Positions 35,906 to 47,726 of a DNA stretch of 64,000 bases are shown piece after piece. Numbering within the stretch: position 1 is the first letter of the stretch; every line of letters begins with the position of its first letter. This DNA comes from Ceratorhiza oryzae-sativae. Lineage: Eukaryota > Basidiomycota > Agaricomycetes > Cantharellales > Ceratobasidiaceae. A model generated the notes under the pieces. It was not told the DNA's origin. It worked only from the letters and a program-made list of their open reading frames with translations, and searched no databases. The stretch spans positions 124,001 through 188,000 of the forward strand of contig JARWMV010000241.1 of assembly GCA_030998015.1 (NCBI GenBank), written 5' to 3'. Made by a program: the position numbers and the translations under genes.

Positions 35906-37757
35906 CTACGCTCGTTGCGGGCTGGTGCCGTCCACAGTCGCCGTTGTGGCGTCACTCGTACTCGACGCGTCCTGGGCATCAGGGAGCACAAACGGTGCCC
36001 ACGCGCCATGTGCCATTCGCACCTTTTCCCCATCGGCCGAGAGCTCCACAATTGAGGAAACCGTCATCATTTCACGGACGACGTGCACGTCGGGCGTAAG
36101 TCTCTCAAGCGATTGAATGACGCAACAGTGGTAACCGGAATCCACCCTTGGGAATCCATCTATCATATCCCATCCATCAGTATTGATCATGGGAGCAACA
36201 GATGCGAAACTCACCTGTTGGCGGAGATACAAATCTTGGCACATATTCTGGACGCTCAGGTAATACTCGACCTGGCCGAGGACATAGTATCTCAGAGGAT
36301 CAAGCATGTACCCAAGATTCGTGACGGGCATCGGTGGAGGTGCTGTCCCGCCCAAGATCGCTGGAGGCGGGGGTGGTGGCATCGGCATCGCCCCATAAGG
36401 CGCATAAGGGGTCCACATCGGCGGAGGCGGTGGGCCGTAAGGGCCGTAAGCATACGGATTGAATCCATAGGCAGAACCGTACGGCTCCATCGGAGGCATA
36501 GGCGGCAGCATCGCATAGTCCGAGTCGGCAGGTGACGATCGGAATCCTCCACCCCGGTAACCTCCTCGGAACCCACGCATGCCTCCACCCATCCCGCCCC
36601 GCCCACGTCCCCCACGAGGCCGCGGTGAGTGAATCATGCCTCCATAATTGGAGGTGACTGGTCCAGGCCCAGGTCCTGGAGCCCGTTGAAGTCCGACCCG
36701 CGGGTCAAACGTGCCCAGGATGCCAAAATTGTATCGACCACTGCCTACCCAGTCGTCTTCGACGTCGTTGGCGGTAGAAAGTGGTCGACGAGCAGCGGCT
36801 CGCCGCGCGTTGCGTTCCTCTAGGGGCACACCAATAGCCACCCCAAATCGTCCACACTGCCTTGGCCGTCGTTGAAGCTCTGATTCGTCTAGATCGGCTG
36901 GCTCGGGCTCTCGCTCGGGCTCGTCGATCGTTCCAAATCGTGCGCGTCGTTCATTCGTCGAGAAGAGTGGTATCGGTCTCCTGCGCTCACAGGCGGGCTA
37001 AGCCTGGGCTCTTTGCGCCTAAGGAGCGGCGCAGGTTGGGGTTGGGGTGGTTGTGGAAGAGAAGTCATGGGTCCGGGCGAGGGGTTTGCTGTGCCCGGCT
37101 TGGAAACCGATCCAGACCCATACGTCGGCGCCTTTCGTCGTGTGACCGACGCGGTCGGGTCGTCTGGCAATCGCCGGTTCCGCCTGAGCTCACCTGGCGA
37201 GTTGCGCCTGGACGACCCACGCGAGTGCGAGTGCGAGCGAGGTGGCCGTGCCTTGTCGAGCGCGGCCTGCATCTCCGCGGCCGGAATGGGCACCCACTTG
37301 TCTAGATGATGTGTCAGCGACATCTAGATAGAACAGCAATGAGCTCACTCTTTTTTCCGGATCCACTAGGCAATACTGCGCCTTCGTCTGGCTTGTCATC
37401 CCGGCCGTTGACGGACGAAGCACGCGTGTTGCCACCGCTCGGCTGGTTGCTCTTCGCCCACGGCGGGCTGTTCCGCGTCTCGGCCAGCGCAGGAAACTCG
37501 TTGAGCCGTGCGTCACCAGCAGACAGGGTTTGGTTGTCGCGTGCAGCCCAGATATTCTTGGCCGGTGCAGACGAGGGAGAGAAAGACGGCGCGCCATTGA
37601 TTTTGGGAGTCTGGTTGTCGAGCGGGGTGGAGGCGGCCGAGTAGGTGCTTGCGCTAGTCATGGTCGACGGAGTGCTCGGCAGCGAGTCGCAGGGCTGGGT
37701 GGTGGTGATGATGTTGATGCCCGACGCTGTCGACGTGGCAGACGGTGCGGAGACCAT
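35906..37757 (-). CDS. La-related RNA-binding protein (LARP1/Slr1-Sro9 type)
   Basis: From ATG 37755-37757 the N-terminus is Ser/Thr-rich and holds APAKNIWAARDNQTL and LNEFPALAE, then after an intron KWVPIPAAEMQAALDK, both typical of fungal La-motif proteins. An Arg/Gly-rich stretch (RGGRGRGGMGGGMRGFRGGY) and a Pro/Tyr/Gly-rich stretch follow. The La motif comes last: LRYYVLGQVEYYLSVQNMCQ, DLYLRQQ, then after an intron MDSQGWIPVTTVASFNRL and ERLTPDVHVVREMMTVSSIV. Between FNRL and the next residue (about 36110) the frame shifts by one missing base inside the La motif; both sides are highly conserved, so a sequence error is likely. The stop is at 35906-35908. These proteins bind mRNA or tRNA ends and support translation. 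Confidence 0.8.
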
Positions 37758-38268
37758 AAATGATGCTGGACCAGGGTCAGCGCAACGTCGACCAACACGG
37801 TGGGGCACTCACTAGCCGGGGGCTGGGGTTGCTTACTATAACGACAGCGGAGTGTCGAAGATGCAGAGCGACGCTGGGATCGCTCGATGGCGGCGCTGGG
37901 CCGGGCCTGGGGTTTCGGGAGGGTGGTGGTCGAGCGCGGGCGCCTGGCAAGGTCGTGGCAGGGAGCACGAAAATGAATCCGGTCCCATCCCGTCAAGCCT
38001 CCGATTGCAGTTCCACATACATAATTATTTGCGTAATTCTTCTTTCCCGCCCAATTGCCGCATGCACGCTGCACGATTCTCCGCCTGGCTCCGGCCCACC
38101 TGACCCCGTGGGCGACCACGAAATTTCCGTCGAATTCGGGACTGAACAACCACCTGATCGGGAACAGCGTCATCTGGCGATGAGATTTACCCCGCACTCT
38201 CACAATGTCACCCAGAAAAAAAGAGAAATTAAATCGTTGCAACAACCGTCGTACACTACATGCTACGT
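37758..38268. other. promoter region of the La gene / 3' flank of the glucoamylase
   Basis: Both neighbours are minus-strand. No coding signal stands out; the long plus-strand frame crossing this region is the antisense of the glucoamylase. Confidence 0.5.
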
Positions 38269-40266
38269 TCACCGCCAAGTCTCGTTGATCACCAAGCTTC
38301 CGCTCGCCGGCGTGCTGTACCTCAAGTTTGGATCACTCTCCCACGTCACAGTCCCATCCGCCGCCTTGCGAATAAACTTGAACTCAAAAGTCGAGCTGAT
38401 CGGAAGCTGGACAGTCACGGTCCAGTTTGGACGGGTTCCCGTCAGCGGAATGGCCTTGGCTGGATCCCAAATGCCCAACTCGCCAAGCTGGCCAACGACG
38501 AAAGCGTTGTCAGAGTCAGATACGAGGTTGAACGTGACGGGGATCTTGGGGATCGGCTGTGTCTTGCAAGTGCCGCTGGGAGCCCTGAGTCCAGCCGCGC
38601 CCCACGACTCGGGGAACTGCAACGAGCGTCGGTCAAATGCCGTCAACGCGCTTGCATACGACCAGGTCAAGTCGACCGCAGACTTGGGTGCACCGGTCAC
38701 ACGATCAAACTGCTCGGCCAGCCCTCCGTTGGGCCCGACGTACTTTTGGTTGATCGCCACAAATCCGTCTGCGTACTGGCGCACAGCCAACAGGATCGCA
38801 ACTCCGTCTTTGGAGACAACCGAGTACGTCCCGACTTTGACACTGGGGTAGATATCCTTGAAGAACGGAAGAGAGAGCGTCGTGACCTCGATTTTGCCCT
38901 GCTTGAGCCACTGATAAGTCGCGTCGTACAGTTGTTCAGCTGCAGCAAATGTCGCGAGGTACCACGGCTGTCACATTCACGCAAGTTAGCCCTGTCCCGA
39001 CGTATGATTTGTAGCAGAACACTTACGTTACCACCATAGTACACATCCTCCGAATACCTTCCGACAGCCGCAGCTTTGCCAGCCGTGGCATTCTTATTGA
39101 TAACATAGATCGACCGGAACGAATCAACCACGACCTTGTGGTTGCTCAGGGCCTTTTCCGAGCATGGCTGGAACGTATCGTTGTCACACCCCGCGCTGGG
39201 GTCGAATTGGTGGATCGAGGTAAGGATCGAATTGGCGTCAAGACCAGAACGATAGTCGCCGCCGTTAATGTTCGAGATAATCGCAGACTTGGAGCTGGAC
39301 CAGAAGGACTGTAACAAATTGTATAAAATCGACGGATATATAGAAGGCTGAAACGGACAAACCTGCAAGAAGCACAGAATATTCTCAGCCTGGGCAGTAT
39401 AGTTCTTTGCAAGGGCGGTGTATCCTAGCGTCTTTGCCAATGACGCGCCCTGTCGCAAGGAGCGGTGCGACGCCGCAAGCGTGAAATGAGACGAGCCGTA
39501 CACTTCTTCCCACAAGTCATAACCAGACTAGTAGGTGCCTCAGTTGGCGAACGTAATCGAGTCAATACGAGAGGCACACCTGGTTCCAGAATGCAGTGAC
39601 GTAGTCCAGGTCAAGCTTGATAGCCGGCCAGATAGACTGGACATAAGGCTTATTCTTCTTGAGCTGGTTATTTGCAAAGGTAATCATCGTAATTGAGCGA
39701 AGAGCAGGGCCATCACGTTGAGGACGTCCCCACGAGCCTAGACGGAATGAATTCCGGCTTGAATTGCCCGAAAGACTTGGTGGACATACCGGTGAAAGCC
39801 GTCTCATTGATGTTAAACTTGGGCTCCCCCAACCCGCCTGCATCAACCGTTCCCGAAGGATTCGGAATCTGCTGGATCCGCTTTTGTGAATCGATCCAGT
39901 CGTATATACCCTGGAGTAGGGAGTTGTCCCGTCCAGCATTATAGGTATCTACTATAACTTTGTACACCAACGAACTATCCCTAACCCAACTGCCGTGCAC
40001 CAATAGGTCAATACTAGCTCTGCTACGCAAGCCAAACAGGCTTACGTATATACATAATCGGGATCCGTCGTCGACGGAGAAGCAATTACAACTCCCTTTT
40101 TGGCGCCTTGGTCTTTACAACCTCGGTCGCCAATGTTGGCGAGTAGCCCGGCCTTGGCGATCGGGTATTCGCTCGCTTGGAACGCGTCTGCTGGGCACGG
40201 GATCCATGCCGGGATGCTGAACGCCAAGGAAGTGCTGGCGAACGCGAGGAGAGTTGAGAGCCGCAT
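38269..40266 (-). CDS. secreted glucoamylase, GH15 plus C-terminal CBM20 starch-binding domain
   Basis: The start ATG 40264-40266 opens a signal peptide (MRLSTLLAFASTSLAFS). The GH15 domain follows over several exons: [54 protein letters not shown] (general acid Glu), FDPSAGCDNDTFQPCSEKA, VGRYSEDVYYGGNPWYLATF, and GLAEQFDRVTGAP (general base Glu region) with DLTWSYASALTAF. The last exon holds a CBM20: VTFNLVSDSDNAFVVG, LGELGIWDPAKAIPL, NWTVTVQLP and the terminal WESDPNLRYSTP, TGA at 38269-38271. The enzyme releases glucose from starch non-reducing ends outside the cell. The domain order is the classical fungal one. Junctions inspected keep phase. Confidence 0.93.
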
Positions 40267-41510
40267 CGTTTATAACCTCCAGAGCCGGGACGAGCAAAGA
40301 CGGGTGTGCGGATCTGGGTTGGGGCGAGGCTGGAGTTTATGTACTTCGCTCCCGCCCTGATAAATTGTACTGGTAGACGAACAAACCGGCACATGCTGCT
40401 GCCCCTGACAGAAGAGCGCGACCGCCGAGTGAGAACATGGATCGTGTTTCGTTCGGAAGGGCCGGAGGTGGTGGTGGAAGGCAGCGATGGAAAGGGCGTG
40501 ATCACACTGATGGATATCCTTTGATGACCAATCATGAGCGGTCTCGGCTGAATGAACTCGGTATATCCGTCTGTTGGCTGACCTGTCTCTACTTGTGAGC
40601 TTAGTAGAATCCGAGCGAATTGAAAAGAAGCAATTGCATCAGATGTGATAGAGTTCGCGGCTGCTAGCTGACAAAACCGGGTATAAAGTTGTCCACTCAT
40701 CTCTGTGAGCCTACGTCAACTCCTCCGAGAGCATCGTGGGACGAGAGCATAGAACATTCGCTCAATCTCAGCTCTGCTCCGGTAGCAATTGTGATTTCCT
40801 CGTGCACTTCCAGAACCACATGGACGTGTCATTGACTCATTAGGCTCCCAGATTGCCGTTCGAATACACCTTCCGAGCATTTCTCTGTTGAATTTCGCCA
40901 TCCAGATCAAGCGTTGTTGCCCTGGCACATGACGCGATTGGTCTAATGGTGGTGCGGGTTGAGTTGGGACCGTGCGTCGTTACTCGACTTGTTCAGCGCA
41001 CTATTGCTCGTCTGTGGAGATTCGCTGAAGTATCGATGACTCAATTGAAAATATGATTATTATCAGGGCCACCTCCGGATGCCAAAGATAATCCCTTCTG
41101 TCCCTTTACCCAGCCAGTAGCATATTTATTTATCGATATCCACGCTGTGTGCACCTGCTGGACAATTGGCCGTGATTTAGCAGCGCATATACCCACTCGA
41201 AACTCCGACATCAACTGTTTCAGGGCCATTTTCTTTCTTTCTTTGGGTTTGACAACAACGGAAATCACGCGAGATACGTTACTGTGTTCGCTGACATCAC
41301 CCGACTGACTCGTATGAGCCAAGCATCAAGCGCCTCCTGACGTAAACTGAGAGGGAAGATCCGCGCAGCAGCACAGTGATTGTCGCCCAAACAGGCTTTC
41401 TCTCCGGTACGCTATGTGACCGAGTCAGCCCCGTGGGGATTCGACTCACCCAACACCCAACCACCACCACCACCTCCAAACCCATCCGCTTTACAGAGTA
41501 ACACATCAAC
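40267..41510. other. intergenic, no gene recognised
   Basis: Divergent promoter space between the glucoamylase and the first PMP3 gene. No supported coding region; small frames at 40716-40928 and 41041-41322 lack motifs. Confidence 0.5.
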
Positions 41511-42008
41511 ATGACCAGGCTGTGGGACATTATAGTTCTTATTGTTCGTTGACCATGACACTCTACGAGATGGAGTTGGCTGACCCAGATACTAGGTTAT
41601 GGTTATACTCCCTCCATTAGGAATGTTGATCGAAACCGGCTGTAGCTGTGATTTCATAATTAACATTTGCCTTGTAAGAAATGCATTAAGTTATTCCTTG
41701 AAACCCTGCTAACTCTTCCTTGCAGACCGCGTAAGTTTTGCTAACAATCTCCCAAATCTCCGCCACTGATCAGTGGCTCGCGCCAGATTGGGGTACCTCC
41801 CTGGCCTAGTGCATGCGCTCTATGTCCTGATGCGTCGAATGGAGGCGGAAGAATTATATGGCCGCGGAATGATCGTTTGTAAGTTACTCCTTTTATCTAA
41901 GATGTCCGCGATGAAGAGGCTTGGCATTCAGACATCGGAAACGCTCAATTTGAGCCTGTGTATCCACCGAATCAACCTCAACCACCCTACTACGGCTCAC
42001 GGGGATAA
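41511..42008 (+). CDS. PMP3: PMP3/RCI2 family small membrane protein, paralog 1
   Basis: Five in-phase exons: 41511-41543, 41596-41673, 41726-41730, 41787-41878 and 41932-42008, giving 94 residues. Exon 3 is only 5 nt (ACCGC). The protein has two hydrophobic spans, DIIVLIVMVILPPLGMLIE and FIINICLTALGYLPGLVHAL, with the family's GCSCD between them and the RRMEAEELYG box behind. PMP3 proteins sit in the plasma membrane and affect membrane potential and tolerance of salt or cold. Tail YIGNAQFEPVYPPNQPQPPY is Pro/Gln-rich. The intron before exon 5 is 53 nt. The exon pattern is identical to its neighbour at 42303, so they are tandem duplicates. Confidence 0.88.
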
Positions 42009-42302
42009 GCAACGGGTCTCCAAATGATGAATTACGACCTCTGTCTAGCAATGTATTACTTGGTGTCAATATTAATTCATTTCCTCGGTCGTAAGACCCT
42101 TGTGTGCAAACCCAGGCCAAGCCTTGCCGAAAGGGAAATATCACTCCTCATTTACGGCGCTTGAATGTGTTGTTACATAAGCACCCACGACGTCACCGAA
42201 CAACGAACCGATAGAGACCATGACTGCGCTCCATATCGCTTCCTGGACCTCACCACAACCACCACCTTTGCTTGACTCACTTGAATATCCAAGCTAGCTA
42301 CG

Positions 42303-42881
42303 ATGGTCAAGGGCTCTGATATCATTCTTATCCTAGTACGTAATGTGTGTTGCTCGACGAGGAGCGCTGCTGAATGGGTGGGGCCGGTGTAGGTGACGAT
42401 TCTGTTCCCGCCTGCTGCAGTAGCCATCATGAGCGGATGCAGCTGTGACCTGTTGATTAATATTGCCTTGGTATGTGGTGTCTTATTGCGATGTTGATAG
42501 AGCACTAACCCGGTAGCATTGTAGACTATGTATGTGCATGACAAACGCGTCCAACCGCTAGACCTTACCAAGCCTTTTGCAGCTTGGGATACATTCCAGG
42601 ACACATCCATGCGTTCTACCTCATCTGGCGTCGCATGGAGGCTGAGGAGAAGTATGGTGCTGGAGGGTTCAACTGTACGTCTTATTTGCGTTCTTCGCCC
42701 TCGATCTTCCTCGCGAGATCCATTACGCGCTGTCACCTGTTTTTCGTGCTCGCATCGAGGTCGCGTGCTAATGATGTTCGCATTCGCAGACGTCGGGAAT
42801 GGGCACTACGAGCCCGCGTATGTCACGACTGGCCACCCGGCTGTCCAGCCAGCCAACTATGGCGCGACAAACTACCACTAG
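42303..42881 (+). CDS. PMP3: PMP3/RCI2 family small membrane protein, paralog 2
   Basis: Five exons: 42303-42335, 42393-42470, 42525-42529, 42583-42674 and 42790-42881, giving 99 residues. Exon 3 is the 5-nt microexon ACTAT, flanked by GTAG and GTATGT. The protein reads DIILILVTILFPPAAVAIM, then GCSCDLLINIALTILGYIPG, HIHAFYLIWRRMEAEEKYG and a Tyr/Pro-rich tail. It is closer to the family consensus than paralog 1. Exon lengths 33, 78, 5 and 92 are the same in both copies; only the last differs. Confidence 0.92.
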
Positions 42882-43109
42882 ACGTTGCGCGTACGAAGCG
42901 AAAGGAGCGGCTGCGGTCGTGCCTGAGTTCCGGCCCAGACTTTATTTATCTCGCTCGGATCGGATGCGTGTGTTAAATACAGAAATGATGATTGTTTACG
43001 TCTTACGGATTGGGTACGCGTTGGGTACGGTTCTGTGTGCCGTGAGGCACATGATAACTAAGCACCGGCAGCGGCCTCCGAGTCCACACACGTTCATCAG
43101 CAGACTTAT

Positions 43110-43546
43110 TCATAGATGTGTAAGAATGCAGAGGGTGCTGAACATGGCATGGTACGATGGAACCAGCTGCTTCGCCGTGCTCGAGACAGGAACGCTGCGG
43201 GGCAGCACGGCATCGGCGATGACGTCGAGCCCAAACATAAACTCCTGGAGCGGTCGCACTTGTTCTGGGGTGCAAGCGTGGCGAGGGCGAGGACTAGGGC
43301 CAAGAGGGAAGGCGCGGGGCGACGATGACAGATGAATTGGCGATGTCGAGCATGATTGCCGGACCGGGCCTGTGTCCTGCGTCTCCACCCGAGTGATCTG
43401 CAAGCGGAAGCGCCACCGACAGCGGGTCGCGTCAGACTAGCAGCGACACGTCGGGGGGGACCGGACAAAGGCGTCGACAATGGCTGCCAAGAACTTCGAT
43501 CCATCTTTGTCGGCGTCGAAGGCGGGAAAGAGAGCTTGGACATCAC
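43110..43546 (-). CDS. uncertain coding-like stretch
   Basis: The minus strand reads VQALFPAFDADKDGSKFLAA near 43540 (EF-hand-like spacing of acidic residues) in one frame. In another, nearer 43200, it reads EFMFGLDVIADAVLPRSVPV. They are not joined by clear splice sites, and the GC-rich third positions make chance frames likely. I recognise no family. Confidence 0.25.
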
Positions 43547-43618
43547 TTGGCACCGACAGAATGCTGACTCAGCGTTGCGAACGAACGTGGTTCGGAGGCC
43601 TTGATCCTGGCTTGATCG

Positions 43619-43628
43619 GTATAAATAT
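43619..43628 (+). promoter_or_regulatory. TATA box of the kinase-like gene
   Basis: GGTATAAATATAAT lies about 45 bp before the ATG at 43667 and has the right spacing for a core promoter. A short C-rich tract follows it. Confidence 0.55.
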
Positions 43629-43666
43629 AATTAGGGAGCTCTTGTTCTCCCCCCCCTATCGCTGAC

Positions 43667-45525
43667 ATGCACCCACGCCCATCCTTTGGCTCGCGCAGAT
43701 TCCCCGTCCGCAAGCAGCCCACCGTCGACCCATACGCAAACCCCTCGACGCTCTTCTCCCATGTCTTGACGCTGCCCACCGTCACCCGCGCGCCCCAGCC
43801 CTCGCTCGAGTCTCGCCTCGCCGCGCTCCCGCCCGCGCCTATTCCACCACAATGGTCCGCCCATGCGCCCCACTCGGACTCGGTCCCCCCGTCGCCGACT
43901 CAGGAAAAGCCAGAGATGATGCTCGCGCCAGGATCGAGCTCCACCATCCACCGCACAGTGCTCAAACGCCCCGCTATTGCTACCTTGCACGTCGACGGGA
44001 CCCGCGTTACCAACGCAGCAGATGTTGCTCGTCATTTGCCGCCGAGCTGCGTGTCCTCCGCACCGTCGCCGCTGCGGGAACCCATCCAAACATGTCGGAT
44101 TTGTCGGAGCCATCGACGGGCTCGGGATCGTCCTGGAATGGATCGACGGTCAAACCCTATTTGAGCGCATCACCCTGGGCCGCGCTGCCGAAGACCGACT
44201 CGCGCTCTCGGCAATGCTTTCCAACGCTACACCTGGCGGGGCGGTCTCGACATTCAGAACCGCTCGCGCCGTTGTCTCGGAGCAGGAGCGTCTCGTCTGG
44301 TGCGACGAGATCCTTAGCGCGCTGTGCTTTGTTCACTCCCTCGGGCTCACCCACGGCGATGTCAACACCCTCAACGTTCTCATCGTTCCCTCTCGAGCTC
44401 TGCACGGTTGCGCGTTTGGTCGAGCCAAATTAATCGATTTTGGCGAAGCACCGCTATGGGTAAACACGAATACCCTGCACCATGCGCCCGACCGTTTTGT
44501 GCACCAGAGGTCACGCGCGCATGGGATCGAGCGATGCGTGGTGCGGCTGTCGTACACGAACGCGGTGCGGGTAGATCCGGACGCAGCAAGAGTCGCAGTC
44601 GCACCGGTGGCCCCAGCGGTGAGACCACACCGCGTGCTGGAGTCGCTTCTCGCTTCCCGCCTTCGAATACCCATACACCTGCCGCTACGACGCCTCATAC
44701 GCCCGTGAGTGCGACCATGCCCCTCGGTAGCCTTGATCCAGCCGATCCTCCCAGCTTGTCGTCGTCCCTCTCGTCTGTTTCGTCCTTGTCAGGCGAAGAC
44801 GAAGCAAACAGTCCAGACGGTGCGAGCGAAACGCTTACCTCGGGTAGCGAACACTCGAAAACCCGACCGGTTCCGCTCATTCAACCACCCCGCGCGAGGC
44901 CCCGTCCGAAACTCGCACGCCGAAAAACCCTCCCCGCACCTCCACCCGAGCATACCATCCCTGACGGCCAGCTTGCCGACGCATACAGTTTTGGGATGCT
45001 CGTCCTGTGTGTGCGCTCGGCAGGGTTATCGAGTTTGAACAACCCGACGGACAGCATCCTCACTCTCAAAGTCGGTCCTATCAACCCCACTTTGACCCTC
45101 CGTTTGATACGCACGGCGCCCCTGCCCCGCCTCATGCGTTCCCGAAGGAACTCTTCCTCCCTCAAATCGACCCTTCACATCCCGACGCCGAACGTATTAA
45201 GCCGGTTGCTAAGCGTGCTCGGGCGTGGCTTGCCCGGTGGGATCTCCGTAAGCCGCTCGATATGAGCTGGAAGTTCGATGCGGCCGAGAGAGGTCCTGAC
45301 GGTCCTTGGGCGGAAATCGATGGCCAGTCAGAGGACGAGGAAAGCGACGATGAGGGCATGGACGACGAAAACGACGTGGTCATTACCCCTGCGAGCGACG
45401 CCGACAGTTCAACCGATTCTGACGAAGACTTGCACGGACTCGGGTTGGAGGGCATGGAGGACGTCGAGCCTGGGGATGAAGGTTACGATTCTGAAGATGT
45501 TGAGATTCATATGGTCTGGGGCTGA
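43667..45525 (+). CDS. protein kinase-like protein with acidic C-terminus, frame-broken
   Basis: From ATG 43667 the protein has a Pro-rich N-terminus (QPTVDPYANPSTLFSHVLTL), then a kinase fold: RTVLKRPAIATLHVDGTRV, FAAELRVLRTVAAAGTHPN, HVGFVGAIDGLGIVLEWIDG, the catalytic loop GLTHGDVNTLNVLIV and the metal motif AKLIDFGEA, then RPFCAPEVTR (APE-like) and DAYSFGMLVL. The HGD and DFG motifs suggest a possible active kinase. A long Ser-rich insert splits the C-lobe (44.6-44.95 kb). The tail is very acidic (EDEESDDEGMDDENDVV) and ends HMVWG at 45525. Reading needs four -1 frame changes, at about 44033, 44091, 44457 and 45010, with no intron signals there. Confidence 0.6.
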
Positions 45526-46337
45526 AAAAAAAATTATGGTTTGGGGTTATTCGCTGGCACGTCAAGCGTTATTTTTGCCTGGCCTTCTCGTTTATATATC
45601 CTTACTTGTCTGGGTGCGCTTGTGTATGACACTGTCGATCATCTGCTGTACTTTTATTGGTTCGGTGGTTTCCATTCTTCAATGTGTCTAAAACCCCCTC
45701 GATGGGCGCAACTATGTAATAATACAATACCACTCTATGAATATTCTGCTTGTTGCCGGTACCGCAAACGGCCTGTTCCAGGAAGAAATTCTCGGATTCG
45801 AGGTAAACGCGGGGAGGGGTTCAGGTTCATTGGACTTTGAGAGACAATAAATACAAGATGGAAGGTAGAATCGCTCATCACGACAACGATCAGCCTGAGA
45901 CCGTACGTGCGTCACGGGGGAGGGGGCAATGATCCAAGGTAAGATGACTATCGCCAACGCGAATACATGGGAAATAACGTGCTGGCGGGAGAATCAGCCA
46001 GAGGCCACGAATCCGACTAGATCCTAGAAGATCGTGCAGGGAGAGCGGAGAGAGAGAAGGGTGGACACTCGGGAGACTTGAAAGGTTTGGATCAACCAAC
46101 AATGGGTGGTTTCGCTGTAACACCACTGCTTGGAGGCCGAGCCAACCAACTCGAAAGCGCGAGGAGAGAAAGCGTGAGCCGTCCACATATCAGGAGGATG
46201 CTTACCCGAAAATGAATGCTTAGCTTCAAACACGCTGTCATGATGGCGCAACATCGGCTCATATGCCATTGCTTTGGCATGAGTCATATTCAGGATGAAT
46301 GGGGGTTAGCAAACAGCAAGGCGAGTCACAGGAACCG
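45526..46337. other. 3' flank, no gene recognised
   Basis: CpG-containing single-copy-like sequence. A minus-strand frame at 46024-46287 (HDSVFEAKHSFSGKHPPDMW) looks faintly protein-like but has no family or clear gene structure. Confidence 0.4.
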
Positions 46338-46968
46338 TGTGTTTCAAGGAGTGAATGGGGGATGATGGGAAGGTGGGAGAGACTTGATGTTGCCAAAGCT
46401 TGAAGATGATTTTATGACACCAAGCTAACCCAAACTATCTCAGGGTGGTTTCAGGGCATCAGGTTGTAATGTGTGAAGACTGGTCTTACAAGAATATCAA
46501 GATGCAACAGTCACACAGGACTGCAATTCAGTTTGGTCTGATGCTTGTCTTTATTCTCAAGTGTGGGAATAACTGGTATGTCCTAGAGAAGAGGGCTGAG
46601 TGTAAGAGTGTACATTTATTTCTATTTTTGGGTCTCCTCTCAATGGCTTAGGGGTTTCAAGTAGCAGGGCAGAGACATCCAACTTGGGAATGGTAGAATA
46701 GCCAATTTCATTGATCTATCATATGAGCATCAGAACACACCACTCCTTTCCAGGGCATTGCCAACCTTTGTCACATGCTTCTATCAGTGCATGGCATTAG
46801 CTGATTGGGTGGAACACATCTGACTGAGATCAGATAGCACTTGAGGCTTAAATGTGATTGGCTAGTGGTCATGATGGCACCTGGTTGGCAGCAATATTTC
46901 AAATTTATAATCAAATGGATTGGCATGTGTAGGTCTTCAGAAATTGGCAAATGATTGGTGGTTTTGAG

Positions 46969-46977
46969 TATATATAG
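46969..46977 (+). promoter_or_regulatory. TATA box upstream of the homeodomain-like gene
   Basis: TATATATAG lies about 70-78 bp before the ATG at 47047, inside the CpG-free island. Confidence 0.5.
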
Positions 46978-47046
46978 AGGGGTTAGGTAGCCACTAGAGC
47001 ATCAGTACTTAGTACTACTTACATCCCCACTCCTAGCTGTAATTCA

Positions 47047-47655
47047 ATGGCTTTGTCACCTGAGCAAAAGAAGGTGGTGCAGGGTAAGGTCCACTAACCT
47101 TGCCTTTTACAAGCTAATAACTTGCAACAAAGATGCTTACTATACACATGGGAAAGTCTTGCCCATTGCAGAAATTAGAGGGCTTGCCCTAAAGGTAGGT
47201 GCACAAGTACCAGCCACATATCATACAGTGCAGTAGGAAAAGGGGTGATTTTGAGAGTTGAGACATATACCTAGTCCAACCTAACCTAACTTTGAATATG
47301 GTCTCAATCTATTTGACAACTTGATTTCTCATTTGATGCTATATTTACTTCTATATGCTGCACATGGTGATGCATCTTACTGATTAATTTTCCTTTGCAG
47401 ATTGGGTCCACTGAGGGACAGATTAAAGATCATATGAAGTATCTAGAGTGGAAGGTGAAATACAAGTCACCTAGAGACAAGTTTGTGAATACAACTGCTC
47501 AGACATATCACCAGAGGCAGCCCTCTGGTCCTTCTTCAGTGGCAAGCAATGAGCAGGCCACTCATACAGCAATTGAAGCCACTCCTGTCTGGTCTGAAAA
47601 TGAGATGTTTGCTGGGCACATCAATGATCAACTTGGAGATTTGAATGACTGGTGA
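47047..47655 (+). CDS. small homeodomain-like (helix-turn-helix) protein in a CpG-free island
   Basis: Three in-phase exons: 47047-47083, 47133-47194 and 47401-47655, encoding 117 residues. The first intron has a CTAATAAC branch-like site; the second ends TTTGCAG. Residues 3-60 have homeodomain-like spacing: LSPEQKKVVQDAYYTHGK (helix 1), VLPIAEIRGLALKIG (helix 2 and turn) and TEGQIKDHMKYLEWKVKYK (helix 3). The invariant WFxN of classical homeodomains is replaced by DHMK, so sequence-specific binding is uncertain. The rest is Ser/Thr/Gln-rich with an acidic end (INDQLGDLNDW). The coding sequence has no CpG. It could be a host gene caught in a methylated island or an accessory gene of a transposon. 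The family call is inference. Confidence 0.6.
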
Positions 47656-47726
47656 AATGGGCAGTATAATTATGTAGAATCCAATACTTGTAGTGCATTT
47701 TCTAATATGAATCAAAATGGCTGCTT

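Noticed and set aside
35906..37757. La-related gene as a pseudogene
   Set aside because: There is a single one-base break inside a conserved motif with intact sequence on both sides; a sequence error is the simpler reading.
37760..38851. 363-codon plus-strand open frame
   Set aside because: It is antisense to the glucoamylase last exon, whose CBM20 domain is unmistakable.
40930..40990. Possible tRNA (A-box-like TGGTCTAATGG)
   Set aside because: No B box, no pairing acceptor stem and no T arm could be built.
41879..41901. A 23-nt intron in PMP3 paralog 1
   Set aside because: It keeps phase, but the acceptor at 41931 gives a 53-nt intron and a tail (YIGNAQFEPVY) matching paralog 2.
44333..45455. 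Minus-strand Ser/Arg-rich open frames
   Set aside because: They are antisense of the kinase-like gene's low-complexity and acidic tail, and lack motifs of their own.
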